The translations under genes were made by a program, and so were the position numbers. From positions 1 to 64,000 of the forward strand of contig CAYGVT010000023.1 in the NCBI GenBank assembly GCA_964353355.1: a stretch of DNA of 64,000 nucleotides. The letters run 5' to 3'. This document shows, piece after piece, positions 10,701-20,500 of the stretch (position 1 is its first letter; every line of letters begins with the position of its first letter). Origin of the DNA: CAYGVT01 sp964353355 (GTDB lineage Archaea; Thermoplasmatota; DTKX01; GCA-020343715). Below the pieces are notes generated by a model. That model searched no databases and was not told where the DNA came from. It saw nothing but the letters and a program-made list of their open reading frames with translations.

Positions 10701-11412
10701 CCGGCTCAGCCCGCTCACGAAGGTCACGAACAAGCACCTGCTGCCTGTGTACGACGAGCCGATGGTCTTCAAGGTCGCGCGCACGCTGCTCGGCTCGGGC
10801 GTCAGGGACATCATGGTCGTCCTCGGCGGCGAGTCCGTGGGCGACATGGTGCGGCTGCTGGGCAGCGGCAAGGACTTCGGGAGGGACGTGCGGTTCACCT
10901 ACGTCTACCAGGACCGCGCGGGGGGCATCGCCGAGGCGCTTTCGCTCACCGAGGGCTTCGTCGGCGACGACGACGTGGCGGTCATACTGGGCGACAACAT
11001 CTTCGAGGACACCTTCGGGAGGCACGTCAAGGCCTTCGCCAAGGACCGCGGGAGCGAGTGCTACCTGTTCCTCAAGCGCGTGGACGACCCCGCGCGGTTC
11101 GGCGTGGCCGAGCTCGACCGGTCGGGCCGCATCGTGGACATCAAAGAGAAGCCCAAGCGCCCCAGGTCGGACTGGGCGGTGACGGGCCTCTACCTCTACC
11201 GCGCGAACGTGTACGCCGCCATCCGGGAGGTCATCGACCGCACCGGGTACAGCGCGCGGGGCGAGCTGGAGATAACGGACGTGAACAACGTCTACGTCAA
11301 GCGCGGCACGGCCAAGGGCAACGAGGTCAAGGGCTTCTGGTCGGACGCGGGCAAGTTCGAGACGCTGCTGCGGTCGGCGGACTTCGTGGCAGGCCAGGGC
11401 GGACGGGAGTGA
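10666..11412 (+). CDS. rmlA: Glucose-1-phosphate thymidylyltransferase
   Basis: First step of dTDP-L-rhamnose synthesis: dTTP plus glucose-1-phosphate to dTDP-glucose. The 248-aa nucleotidyltransferase starts with the signature G-V-I-L-A-G-G-T-G-S-R-L-S-P-L-T and N-K-H-L-L-P-V-Y-D-E-P-M, then has the metal-binding G-D-N-I-F, V-D-D-P-A-R-F-G-V-A and E-I-T-D-V-N-N. It is of the short form lacking a C-terminal extension. The ATG lies inside the end of rmlD, preceded by GGAGG-like sequence (GGGAGGTC). Together with rmlB, rmlC and rmlD it completes the four-enzyme pathway inside 3.3 kb. Confidence 0.94.
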   Translation: MKGVILAGGTGSRLSPLTKVTNKHLLPVYDEPMVFKVARTLLGSGVRDIMVVLGGESVGDMVRLLGSGKDFGRDVRFTYVYQDRAGGIAEALSLTEGFVGDDDVAVILGDNIFEDTFGRHVKAFAKDRGSECYLFLKRVDDPARFGVAELDRSGRIVDIKEKPKRPRSDWAVTGLYLYRANVYAAIREVIDRTGYSARGELEITDVNNVYVKRGTAKGNEVKGFWSDAGKFETLLRSADFVAGQGGRE

Positions 11413-11434
11413 GGGCACCGGGGGACATCGAAGC

Positions 11435-12184
11435 ATGGGCAAGGACCGCTGCTACCTGGCGCTGCGCCTCGTCGCGTTCGACAGGGCGCGCAACACCTTC
11501 CAGTGGGTCACCCAGAGGTTCGCCCCCTACCCCTGGATGACCTCGATAGAGCGGCACATCATGGTCGGCCTCCTCGGCCGGCACAGGCCCTCGACGTGCC
11601 TCGAGTGGGGGTCCGGGTACTCGACGAAGTACTTCCCCAGGTTCTCGCCGCCCCTCGTGCGGTGGGTGGCGGTCGAGCACGATGCCAAGTGGCACGGCAT
11701 GATGGGGGGCATCGTCAACGACCCGAGGGTCGAGCTCGTCCACGTGCCCCCCGACAGGCAGCCGTTCTCGGGCCCCGAGAAGGATGGGACCTACGAGGAG
11801 CTGCGCCGCTACGTCGACTACCCGGGCGGCCTCGGGACGAGGTTCGACCTGATCATGGTCGACGGCCGCGCGCGCGAGGCGTGCATGGACAAGGCCCACG
11901 GCCTGCTCACGGAGAGGGGGCTCGTGGTGCTGCACGACGCCCAGAGGGACTACTACCGCGCCGCCGTCGACCGGTACGCGCACAGCTACACCTTCGTCGA
12001 CCCCCGGAACGGGAAGGCCCTGTCCGTGATGGGCGACGCCGTCGACCCAACGGCCCTCATCGACGTCGGGGCCATCGAGGGCATCGCGAGGTGCGCGATG
12101 CGCCTGCACACCCGGCTCGAGGCGCCCTTGCAGGACGTGCTCGTCCGCCTGCGGCCCTCGGCCAAGCAGATATTCACCGACTGA
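11435..12184 (+). CDS. Class I SAM-dependent methyltransferase-like protein
   Basis: Predicted cytoplasmic methyltransferase-fold protein of 249 aa, function unknown. A SAM-binding-like glycine motif is visible as L-E-W-G-S-G-Y-S-T-K, followed by W-V-A-V-E-H-D (acidic end of strand 2), F-D-L-I-M-V-D-G-R and a late G-L-V-V-L-H-D-A strand. This order matches the Methyltransf_24-like group often found in polysaccharide clusters. It follows rmlA by 22 bp on the same strand, so it may modify a sugar or glycolipid. Whether it truly uses SAM is not shown. Confidence 0.65.
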   Translation: MGKDRCYLALRLVAFDRARNTFQWVTQRFAPYPWMTSIERHIMVGLLGRHRPSTCLEWGSGYSTKYFPRFSPPLVRWVAVEHDAKWHGMMGGIVNDPRVELVHVPPDRQPFSGPEKDGTYEELRRYVDYPGGLGTRFDLIMVDGRAREACMDKAHGLLTERGLVVLHDAQRDYYRAAVDRYAHSYTFVDPRNGKALSVMGDAVDPTALIDVGAIEGIARCAMRLHTRLEAPLQDVLVRLRPSAKQIFTD

Positions 12185-12225
12185 TGGCGGCCGCGCGGGG
12201 GGACTCCCATCCAGGTGCGCAAAGG

Positions 12226-12234
12226 CTTTATTAT
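12226..12234 (+). promoter_or_regulatory. TATA box before the GT4 gene at 12267
   Basis: CTTTATTAT lies about 36 bp before the ATG, with GGAG 4-5 nt before the same ATG. Transcription would start near 12256, leaving a very short leader. Confidence 0.5.
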
Positions 12235-12266
12235 CCCAGGGAGGATACTCCGACTCGAAGGAGTGG

Positions 12267-13436
12267 ATGCATCTGGCAGGCTCGGGGGGGCCGCCTGGGC
12301 CCGCGATGATCGTCAGCTACTACTTCCCCCCGCTCAACTTCCCCAGGTCCATCCGCGTGCACTTCCTGCTCCGGGCCCTCGAGCGCATGGACAGGCGCGC
12401 GGTGGGCCTCACGGCACGCCTCGAGAACTGGGGCGTCGACGGCTCGCTCGGCGACATGCACGGGGCCGAGGTCGTGCGCGTCCAGGGCCGCGTCTTCCGC
12501 GCCCGCGTGAGGGTGCACGTGCTGCCCCACCTGTACCTGGGCTGGCTGGCGTTGCCGTTCGCGAGGGGCGCGGCGGAGGTCCACAGGAGGCGGCCCGCCT
12601 ACATCCTCGGTGTGGGGATGCCGTTCAACAGCCCCCTCATAGCCTACCTGCTCTCGAAGCTCTCGGGCACGCCGATGTTCGTGGAGCTCGGCGACCCATG
12701 GTCGATGAACCCGGACCCGGGCCGCCCCGTGCGCGGCCTCACGAGGTGGCTGATGGAGGCCATCGAGGGGCGCGTGTTCGCGCACGCGCGGGCGGTCTTC
12801 GTCACCACCGAGAAGGTCAGGGCGGACTACGCGCGCAGGTACCCCGGTTGCGCGGACCGCATCCGCATCGCGCGCAACGGGTTCTCGAGCGAGGCCCTCG
12901 AGGAGGCCCCCTCGGTGCCCCTGCCCGGGTCCGGCGCGAGGGTGCTCCACATGGGCGCCTACTGGCCGATGCGCGTGGGCCTCGGGCCGCTCAAGGAGGC
13001 CGCCGATTCCCTGCGCTCGGGGGGCAAGGGCCTCACGCTCGTGTTCGTGGGCGCGTTCGAGGGCGAGAGCCCCGACGCCGGGCTCATCTCCCTCCCCCAG
13101 ACGGGGCTGAGGGAGGCCATCGGGATGATGAAGTCGGCGGACGTGCTGCTCGCCTACGGCAACCGGGGCGGGGCGCTCATCCCCTCCAAGGTCTACTGGT
13201 ACCTCGGCACGGGGCGGCCCATGCTCATCATCGTCGAGGGCAGGGACGTCATGGAGGAGGAGCTCCGGGGCATCCCCCAGGCCCGCGTCGTCCAGAACGA
13301 CGCCGCCTCCATCGGTGCGGCCCTCAGGGAGCTCCTCGCTCCGCGCACCGGCGCGGTGGTGCCGGAGCGGTTCGACTGGGACCGCGCGAACGTGGAGTAC
13401 CTCGAGCTCCTCGACAGCCTCGCGGGCGCGGGGTGA
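12267..13436 (+). CDS. GT-B fold glycosyltransferase (family 4-like)
   Basis: Predicted cytoplasmic or membrane-peripheral glycosyltransferase of 389 aa. The N-terminal acceptor domain begins with V-S-Y-Y-F-P-P-L-N-F-P-R-S, the usual opening of family 4 enzymes. The middle contains a D-P-W-S-M-N segment and a second start of Rossmann domain (V-L-H-M-G-A-Y-W-P). The donor-site region near residues 290-330 (Y-G-N-R-G-G-A-L-I-P-S-K-V-Y-W-Y-L-G-T-G-R-P) is clear, although the usual E-G-x-x-x-x-x-x-E pattern is weak. ATG 12267 has a Shine-Dalgarno; ATG 12306 is an alternative that removes 13 Gly/Pro-rich residues. It ends the rightward rml run. Confidence 0.8.
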   Translation: MHLAGSGGPPGPAMIVSYYFPPLNFPRSIRVHFLLRALERMDRRAVGLTARLENWGVDGSLGDMHGAEVVRVQGRVFRARVRVHVLPHLYLGWLALPFARGAAEVHRRRPAYILGVGMPFNSPLIAYLLSKLSGTPMFVELGDPWSMNPDPGRPVRGLTRWLMEAIEGRVFAHARAVFVTTEKVRADYARRYPGCADRIRIARNGFSSEALEEAPSVPLPGSGARVLHMGAYWPMRVGLGPLKEAADSLRSGGKGLTLVFVGAFEGESPDAGLISLPQTGLREAIGMMKSADVLLAYGNRGGALIPSKVYWYLGTGRPMLIIVEGRDVMEEELRGIPQARVVQNDAASIGAALRELLAPRTGAVVPERFDWDRANVEYLELLDSLAGAG

Positions 13437-13468
13437 GCGTAGGGCCATGGGCGCGGCCCGCTGGTCCG

Positions 13469-16400
13469 CTAGCCCGCACGCCGCTCCTTCCTCACCTCGT
13501 AGAGCATGATGGCCGATGCCACGAGCAGCGCGACTGCGATTGCGAGGATGATGCTCGAGTTCCTGACGAGGAGGCTCCCCCCATCGTCGACGCCGTCATC
13601 CCCGCCGTCCCCGTCCGTGGGGGCCTTGACGACCTCGATCTCGACCCTCGCCTCCCTGAAGAGCTCGCCATCGGAGACCCTCACCGTGATGCGGTGCACG
13701 CCGACGGGGAGCGTGGAGGTCGTGAAGCCCGTGTCGTTCTGCGTCGTGAGGCTCCTGAGCAGCCCCGTGACGTCGGACGTCCAGTAGACGCTGAGCACCT
13801 GCCCGTCCGCCATGTCGGGGTCCGCCACCTGGACCGAGAAGGCGATGGCCTCACCCTCCTGGAACCTCGAGCCGTTTGCGGGGGAGAGTACGACGGGCAT
13901 CTCGGGTGGCGAGTTGGTCCGGGCCCTGATGTGAATGGAGAGCAGCTCCTCGTCATAGCCACCCCTCCTGTCCGAGACCTTGAGCGTCACCGTGACATTC
14001 GTGGGCGAACCCGCCAGGGCCTTCAGCGAGAGCGTGCCGTTGGGATAGGCCGTCGCGCCGGGCCAGGCGGTCTCGAGGTCGTAGTCGAAGAGCACGTCGT
14101 CCTCGTCCTCGACGATGATGGGCAGCAGGAGCGAGGCCCCAGTGTCCATGGATATCGATATGGGGGGGTAATGGTCCCCGACGGCGACGATGTGCGGTGG
14201 GTCGTTCACCTCGATGACCTGCACGTGGAATGAGCCGGCCGTGCCCGAGATGCCGTCGAAGACCGTGAAGCCCACGTCCTGCCCCTCGACCCAGGCGGGG
14301 AACAGCAGCGTCACGACGAGCCCCGTGACGCGGACCACGGCGCTGTTCTCCAGCCGCACGGTGAGGCGGTAGAGCGGCGTGTCCTCGTCGCTCACGTAGG
14401 GGGCGAGGTCGAGGTCCACCGCCCCGTCCTCCCTCGCCAGGAGGTTGGGCACCGCGGACACGATGGGGGGGTCATTCACCTCCTGGACGTGCACCAGCAG
14501 CTCGAAGGGGACGGTCGTGGTCATGTCGGAGACGAGCACGACCACGACGGTGTCGAAGCCACCCAGGTGGTACAGGAAGGTGAGCACCTGCCCGGACACG
14601 GTGCAGTTCGGGTCCCGCACCTCGACCGTGAGCGCGTCGATGGGGGTGTCCTCGTCGCGGAGGAAGCGTGTGAGGTCCAGCGGGGTGGGGCGGTCCTCGA
14701 CCGCCGTGAACTCTTCGAGGCCCGCCACCGTCGGCGGGTCGTCCACCGGCGTCACGGTGAAGTGCAGCAAGACCAAGACGCCCGCCTGCCCGTCCGAGAC
14801 CTCGACCGTGAGGAAGTGCTCACGCACCCCCTCCGGGAAGAGCACCGTGAGGTCGAGCCCGTCGATGGACGCGTAGGGGTCCCTCGTGCGTAGCCGCAGC
14901 TGGTCGAACGGGGTGTCGACGTCCCTCACGTGCGGGCCGAAACTGACCGTCATGGGCACGTCCTCGGTCGCCGTGTACTCCCGGGGGATGTCGCACGTTG
15001 GCGGGTCGTTCACGGGCTGGACGGTGACGTTCACGACCGCGGGCACCACCGAGAAGCCGTCCGAGACGCCTATCGGGACCGCGGCGGCGGTGACGCCCTC
15101 AGTGAAGAGGAAGGTGAGCGTCCGGCCGGCGGACGCGACCACGTAGGGGGAGCGGGAGGACACCGTCAGCACGCTGAGGGGCGTGTCGGGGTCCGCCACG
15201 TAGGGGGAGAAGTCGAACGTGAGCGGCACGTCCTCCACCGCCTCGAGCGACGGGAGGGCGAGCCATCTGGGCGGAAGGTCCAGGACCAGGCTCATGACGA
15301 AGGCGTCCGAGGAGCCGGCGAGCTGCGTCTGGTGGGCGCCGGCCGTCGTTGGGAAGTTGCCGCTGGACGTCCAGCCCGTCATGTAGACCTTGCCCGCGGG
15401 GTCAAGCGCGACGCTGCTCGTGCGGTCGAACTTGCTCCCGCCAAGGAATGTCGAGTGCTCGAGGGCGCACGAGGAGTTCAGCTTGATGAGCAGCCCGTCC
15501 AGGGCGCCGTTCTGGACCGGGTCGATCGCCCCATCGGTCGTCGGGAGGTCGGCGCTCGCGGTCTGGCCCACCACGTAGGCGCTCCCACGGGCGTCGACGG
15601 CGAGGACGATGCCGTAGTCGTCGAGGCTCCCCCCGATGTAGGTCGAGGAGAGCAGCGTCGTGAGGTTCGCGCTGAGCCGGCTCACGATGATGTCCCTCTC
15701 GCCGGTCAGCGTGCGGCAGAACGCCCCCTCGGTCGTGGGGTAGTCGTTGCCGGTGGTGTGCCCCGTGAGGTAGACGGAGCCGTCCGGGCCGAGCGCGACG
15801 TCGAGGATGGTGTCCTCGTAGAAGCCCCCGATGTAGGTCGAGCGCAGGACCTCGGAGCCGTCTCCGGACAGCCATAGGGCGTAGCCGTCGAACCGTGCGT
15901 TGTAGGACTCGTCGTAGGCGTCCGCGGACACGGGGAATCCCATGCTGCGCGTCGTGCCCGCGACGAGGATATTGCCGTCCTGGCCGAGCGCGATGGCCTC
16001 GCCGGCGTCGTAGTTCTCGGCCCCCAGGAAGGTCGAGAAGACCAGCCTGTCCCCCGGGGCGCTCAGCCTCGCGACGAATGCGTCGTACACCCCGCCGTTC
16101 CAGCTGCGATCGAGGGCGCCCGCTGTCGTGGGGAACGCCATGCTCCACGTGGTGCCGACCACGCACGCCTCGCCCTTGCCGTCCGCCACGACCTTCCAGC
16201 CGCGGTCATCGCTGATGCTCCCGAGGTAGGTCGCGTAGTCCAGCGCGCTCCCGCTCGCGTTGAGCTTGAGGACGAACGCGTCGGTGTTCCCGTTGTAGGT
16301 CCGGTCATAGGCGCTCAAGGAGACCGGGAGGTCGGTGCTCCTCGTCTCGCCCGTGAGGTAGACCGCGCCCGAGGGGTCGACGTACATGCCGTAGCAGTAG

Positions 16401-17590
16401 TCGGTGTCGGAGCCGCCGATGAAGGTACCGTAGAGGACCCTCGAGAGGTCCGAGGTCAATGCGCACACGTACAGGTCCTGGCCGGCCACCTGGTTGTCGT
16501 AGGTGATGGGGGTTATGGGAAAGTCCTGGCTCTGCGTGTGGCCCATGGCGTAGACGGTCCCGTCCTTGCCCAGGGCGACTTTGATGCCGTTCTCGACCTC
16601 CGTCCCGCCCAGGTAAGTTGAGTGCTCTATGGCGGGATCGATGACCAGGGGAAGCGTCTCGTCGCGCCCCTCGACCTCGAAGCCCACCGCGCACTCGGTG
16701 AGGAGGCGGAAGGCGCAGCCCACGGGGTGGCGCACGCCGCCGACCTCCTGGAAGGCCACGGGCGCATGGTCCCTCACCTCGCCCCCGTCCGTCCGTGCGA
16801 TGAGGTCGCCCGTCGCATCGTCGACCTCGAGTTCCCGCGCCCCCTCGTAGGAGAGCTGGACCCTGGCGAGGTCCGCGTAAGGCTCCAGGAGGACGTCGTA
16901 CTTGAGCGCCCCGCCCTCGATGCGGTAGACCAGGTCCACGCCTGGCCACAGGCCCCTGTAGGTCACCACGGCGTAGTCGGGCGCCCCCGCGACGTGGCGG
17001 GAGGGGTCGTTCCCGACCAGGAGGCTCGTGGTGCTGCCGAGGGGGCGCTCCCCCGAGGGTCGCGCCCCGCTCGCCCCCAGGAACCTCACGCGCAGCTCGG
17101 ACGCGCCCTGTCCCCCCTCCGGGGCCCCCGTGCGGACCAAGACGCCTTCCCCGTCGAGACGCGCTGTCATCGGACCGCACATCGCCAGGAAGCCGTCCAC
17201 GCCCCCGGCGGGGCTCGCGCCAAGCCCGATGAAGCGCCCCGTGTAGGGGGAGAGCCGCTCAATGACCTCGGAGGCGCTCGGGTGGGGGGCGGCGTGGCCC
17301 ATGAGCGGGGCGTCCGAGGCCGTTGTGGCCGGCGGTTGCGCCAGGGCCGTTGACCCAGCGAGGGCGGACATGAGGCACGCGAAAGGCGCGAGGAGGAGGG
17401 CGATTGCGATCAGCGGGACCGCCGCGCGCCATCCTCGTTCGCGGGCACGGCCTTCGCGGGTGCCTCCAGGGAACCCCACCAGCGCCGAGCGGCACATCGA
17501 CGGCACGCCCCCGCCGGCGTCCACGTCCAGTCCAATGCCCCGGCCCATTCCCCGGCCTATTCCCCGGCCCGTCATCTGGCCCAACCCCAT
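13469..17590 (-). CDS. Giant surface protein: seven SBBP repeats plus cadherin-like repeats and a C-terminal membrane anchor
   Basis: Predicted secreted, C-terminally anchored cell-surface protein of 1373 aa; role unknown, probably structural or adhesive. A Gly/Arg-rich N-terminus (three GRG[IM]G units) precedes a signal/TM segment at ~50-75. Next comes an N-terminal domain of the DUF7948 kind (~85-320, ending in L-P-L-V-I-D-P). Seven SBBP repeats follow, each with a [ST]-T-[YF]-[IL]-G-G-type start and a V-Y-x-x-G-x-T strand, enough for one seven-bladed propeller. Then come about five repeats with the pattern x-A-V-E-D-x-P and D-x-D-T-P, a 14-residue acidic linker and a final TM helix with a basic tail. 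The ATG at 17590 overlaps the stop of the upstream paralogue (TGATG), so translation is coupled. Confidence 0.85.
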   Translation of the reverse strand: MGLGQMTGRGIGRGMGRGIGLDVDAGGGVPSMCRSALVGFPGGTREGRARERGWRAAVPLIAIALLLAPFACLMSALAGSTALAQPPATTASDAPLMGHAAPHPSASEVIERLSPYTGRFIGLGASPAGGVDGFLAMCGPMTARLDGEGVLVRTGAPEGGQGASELRVRFLGASGARPSGERPLGSTTSLLVGNDPSRHVAGAPDYAVVTYRGLWPGVDLVYRIEGGALKYDVLLEPYADLARVQLSYEGARELEVDDATGDLIARTDGGEVRDHAPVAFQEVGGVRHPVGCAFRLLTECAVGFEVEGRDETLPLVIDPAIEHSTYLGGTEVENGIKVALGKDGTVYAMGHTQSQDFPITPITYDNQVAGQDLYVCALTSDLSRVLYGTFIGGSDTDYCYGMYVDPSGAVYLTGETRSTDLPVSLSAYDRTYNGNTDAFVLKLNASGSALDYATYLGSISDDRGWKVVADGKGEACVVGTTWSMAFPTTAGALDRSWNGGVYDAFVARLSAPGDRLVFSTFLGAENYDAGEAIALGQDGNILVAGTTRSMGFPVSADAYDESYNARFDGYALWLSGDGSEVLRSTYIGGFYEDTILDVALGPDGSVYLTGHTTGNDYPTTEGAFCRTLTGERDIIVSRLSANLTTLLSSTYIGGSLDDYGIVLAVDARGSAYVVGQTASADLPTTDGAIDPVQNGALDGLLIKLNSSCALEHSTFLGGSKFDRTSSVALDPAGKVYMTGWTSSGNFPTTAGAHQTQLAGSSDAFVMSLVLDLPPRWLALPSLEAVEDVPLTFDFSPYVADPDTPLSVLTVSSRSPYVVASAGRTLTFLFTEGVTAAAVPIGVSDGFSVVPAVVNVTVQPVNDPPTCDIPREYTATEDVPMTVSFGPHVRDVDTPFDQLRLRTRDPYASIDGLDLTVLFPEGVREHFLTVEVSDGQAGVLVLLHFTVTPVDDPPTVAGLEEFTAVEDRPTPLDLTRFLRDEDTPIDALTVEVRDPNCTVSGQVLTFLYHLGGFDTVVVVLVSDMTTTVPFELLVHVQEVNDPPIVSAVPNLLAREDGAVDLDLAPYVSDEDTPLYRLTVRLENSAVVRVTGLVVTLLFPAWVEGQDVGFTVFDGISGTAGSFHVQVIEVNDPPHIVAVGDHYPPISISMDTGASLLLPIIVEDEDDVLFDYDLETAWPGATAYPNGTLSLKALAGSPTNVTVTLKVSDRRGGYDEELLSIHIRARTNSPPEMPVVLSPANGSRFQEGEAIAFSVQVADPDMADGQVLSVYWTSDVTGLLRSLTTQNDTGFTTSTLPVGVHRITVRVSDGELFREARVEIEVVKAPTDGDGGDDGVDDGGSLLVRNSSIILAIAVALLVASAIMLYEVRKERRAG
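17538..17573 (-). repeat. Three 12-bp tandem repeats near the start of the surface-protein gene
   Basis: The unit CCCCGGCC[CT][AG]T[TC] (+ strand) repeats three times with three variable positions, encoding Gly-Arg-Gly-[Ile/Met] units in the N-terminal region. Confidence 0.6.
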
Positions 17591-20500
17591 CACTCCTCGT
17601 ACTTGTGCTTGAGCTCCCTGTAGGTATCCTCGGATATCCGTCCCTCGAGGAGCAGGTTCTCCAGCTGCGTCAGCTTCTTGGTGCTTTCCTCCTCTGGAGT
17701 CGTCGCGGTCGCGGCCTCCCCGGGGCCCCTGCTCTCCCGCATGAAGGTGCCCACGTTGGTCCTGTCGGAGTTGTACCAATGGCCCTTGATCCTGACCACT
17801 GGTGCGCCGTCCGGGAGCTCGCCCCCCTCGCCATCGACGATGGTCCTGGCGAGCTCGGCGATGTCCCACCCGCTCAGCGACGTGGGCAGCCCCTGGGGAA
17901 GCTGGGTCAGGGCCCTCATCACCTCACGGACCTCCCGCGTCCGCTCGCGGTCGGCCTCCTCCTCCTCGGTGAGCGGAGCGGCGGGTCCGGCCACCGGCGG
18001 GGCTGGCGCCGCCGCGGGGGCGACCGACGCCTCGGAGGCGCGCTGCGCCTCGAGCTGGGCCACCACGTTGGACAGGCTGACGTTGAGGCGCGCCAGGTCG
18101 CCCTCCATCGCGATGGGCCTCGCGGGGGTGCCCGCGGGGCCCCCCGCCGAGGACGGCACGGCGGGCGCGAGCGGGACGACCACCGCCTCCTCCTCCCCCT
18201 CGGCCTCCTCCACCCATTCCTCCCGGGGCTTCCTCCGGGACCTGCCGATGACTACGACGGCCACCACGACCCCGATGATGGCCAGGACGACCACCGCCAA
18301 GGCGATGCCCGCCGACCCCGTGAGGAAGGACGGCTCCTCGGGAGGTGGCGGCGGAGGCACGTACCTCTCCAGCACCGTAAGGTCGAACCAGGCGGAGACC
18401 GCGTACTGGCCATCGCTGACGGTGACCGTCACGAGGTGCGACCCCACCGCGAGCGCGTCCGTCGTGAAACTGAGCGAGGACGGGGTGGTGAGCTCCCTCA
18501 GCGTCCCGGAGACGTTGGATGTCCATGTCGCGCGGAGCACCTGGCCGAACTCTGCGTCGGGGTCGTAGACACCGATGGCGAAGGTGACGTTCGTCCCCTC
18601 CTCGACGATGGTGTGGTTGGCGGGCTCCGTGACGGACAGCATGCTCGGCGGGTCATTGACGTTCTCGACGCGGGCCTCGAGCAGGAGCGTCGCCACGCCG
18701 CCGTTCTGGTCGTCGACGGAGACGGTGGCGGTGAAGTTGCCGACCTCCTTGAAGGGGGCCGTCACCCTGACGGAGCCGTTCTGGAAGACCGACACACCGT
18801 CCCAGGAGCCCGCTGCGAGCCCGTACCTGAACACGGTGCTCTCCTCGTCCGTCACGTCCAGCTGGAACCACCTCTCCTCGTCCTCGTTCATGACGATGAG
18901 CACCGGCGATGGCATGCCGATGAGCCCCGCGACGACGGGTGGGTCGTTGACCTCCTCCACCTGCACCTCGAAGCCCCCCTCCGTCCTCAGCAGCCCGTCG
19001 CTCGCGTTGAAGAAGACCGTGTGCTCGGGCATCCATCGGGTGTAGAGCAGCGTGAGGTTCATGCCCTCGACCCTGACGACGTGCGGGTCGTCGCACGAGA
19101 GGGTCAGCTGCTCGAACGGCGTGTCCTCATCCTCGATGTAGGGGCCGAGGTCGATGGTCTTCTGCTCGTTCTCCACGAAGAGCTTGGGAGAGACCCCGTG
19201 CACGATGGGCGGGTCGTTCCTCTCCTCCACCGTGACCGTGAGCGTCGCGTACGCGCGGCCGTGCGCGTCGGCGACCTCGATGGGGACCGTCACGCTGAAG
19301 CCGCCGAGCCGGAAGAGGAACCGGAGCTCCTGGCCCTGCACGGTGCAGTTCCTCTCGCGCACCAGGACGCGCAGCTCCTCGACGGGCGTGTCGATGTCGT
19401 GGAGGAAGGGGGTGAGGTTGAGCACGCTCGTCATGTCCTCGATGGCCGTGAACGGCTCGAGCGGGTCGATGGTGGGCAGGTCGTCCACGGGCGTGACGGT
19501 GAAGTGCATCGAGGCGGGCGTGCGGAGGAGGCCGTCGGTGACGTTGATGTGCACCGTGTGCTCGAGCATGCCCTCGGGGAACAGGACGGTGAGCTCGAGC
19601 CCCCGGGCCGTCGCGTAGGGGTCGGAGACATCGATGCTCAGCTCGGAGGTGTCGTTGTCGTGGTCCACGATGTTGGCGGTGAGGTTGATGGTCCTCGGCT
19701 CGTCCTCGACGGCCGTCCACTCGACGGGGATGGTGCACTGCGGGGCGTCGTTGACGGGGTCCACGGTGAAGTTCACCACCCCGAGCGAGTCCATGGAGCC
19801 GTCGGTCAGACTGAGCCCCACGCTCGCCGCCAGCACCCCGTTCGGGAAGGTGAAGGTCACGTTGAGCTTGTCGATGGCGGCCACGAAGGGCGAGGTCGAG
19901 GTGATGCTCAGGTCGTCGATGGGGGTGTCGGGGTCCGTGACGTTGTCGCGGAACGAGACGTTCAGCGGCACGTCCTCCACGGCGTGCAGCGTGCTCAGCG
20001 CGAGCCATGCGGGCGGAAGCCCGAGGCTGACGGAGATGACGAAGGCGTCGATGCCCCCGTTGTGGCTGGTGTCGTAGGAGCCGGTCTTCGTGGGGAAGGA
20101 CGGGCTGTAGGTGTACCCACAGATGACCACGCCCGTCGCCCCGCGGAGGGCTATCGCCGCCCCTTGCTCCATCTGGGTGCCGCCGAGGTAGGTCGAGAAG
20201 AGCAGGGCGCTGCCATCCTTCGCGATCTTGGCGTAGATGGCGTCGTTGTCGCCTGCCCATTGCTTGTACAGCGCGTTGGCGGTGACCGGGTAGTCGTCGC
20301 TCATCGACCTGCCGGTGATGTGCGCGTAACCCGCCACGTCGATGGCGATGCCCATCGCCATATCCTCGTCGGAGCCCCCGATGTAGGTCGAGTACCGGAG
20401 CGCCGTCAGGTCGGCATCGAGCTTGCACACGAAGATGTCGCGACTGCCGCCGAGGGTGTTGTCGAGCGCGTTGAGCATCGGGAAGTTGTTGCTCTGCGTG

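Noticed and set aside
17593..17869. Upstream extension of the second giant surface-protein frame
   Set aside because: It overlaps the coding end of the upstream paralogue in another frame and reads as Arg/Gly/Gln-rich shadow; the TGATG overlap gives a better start.
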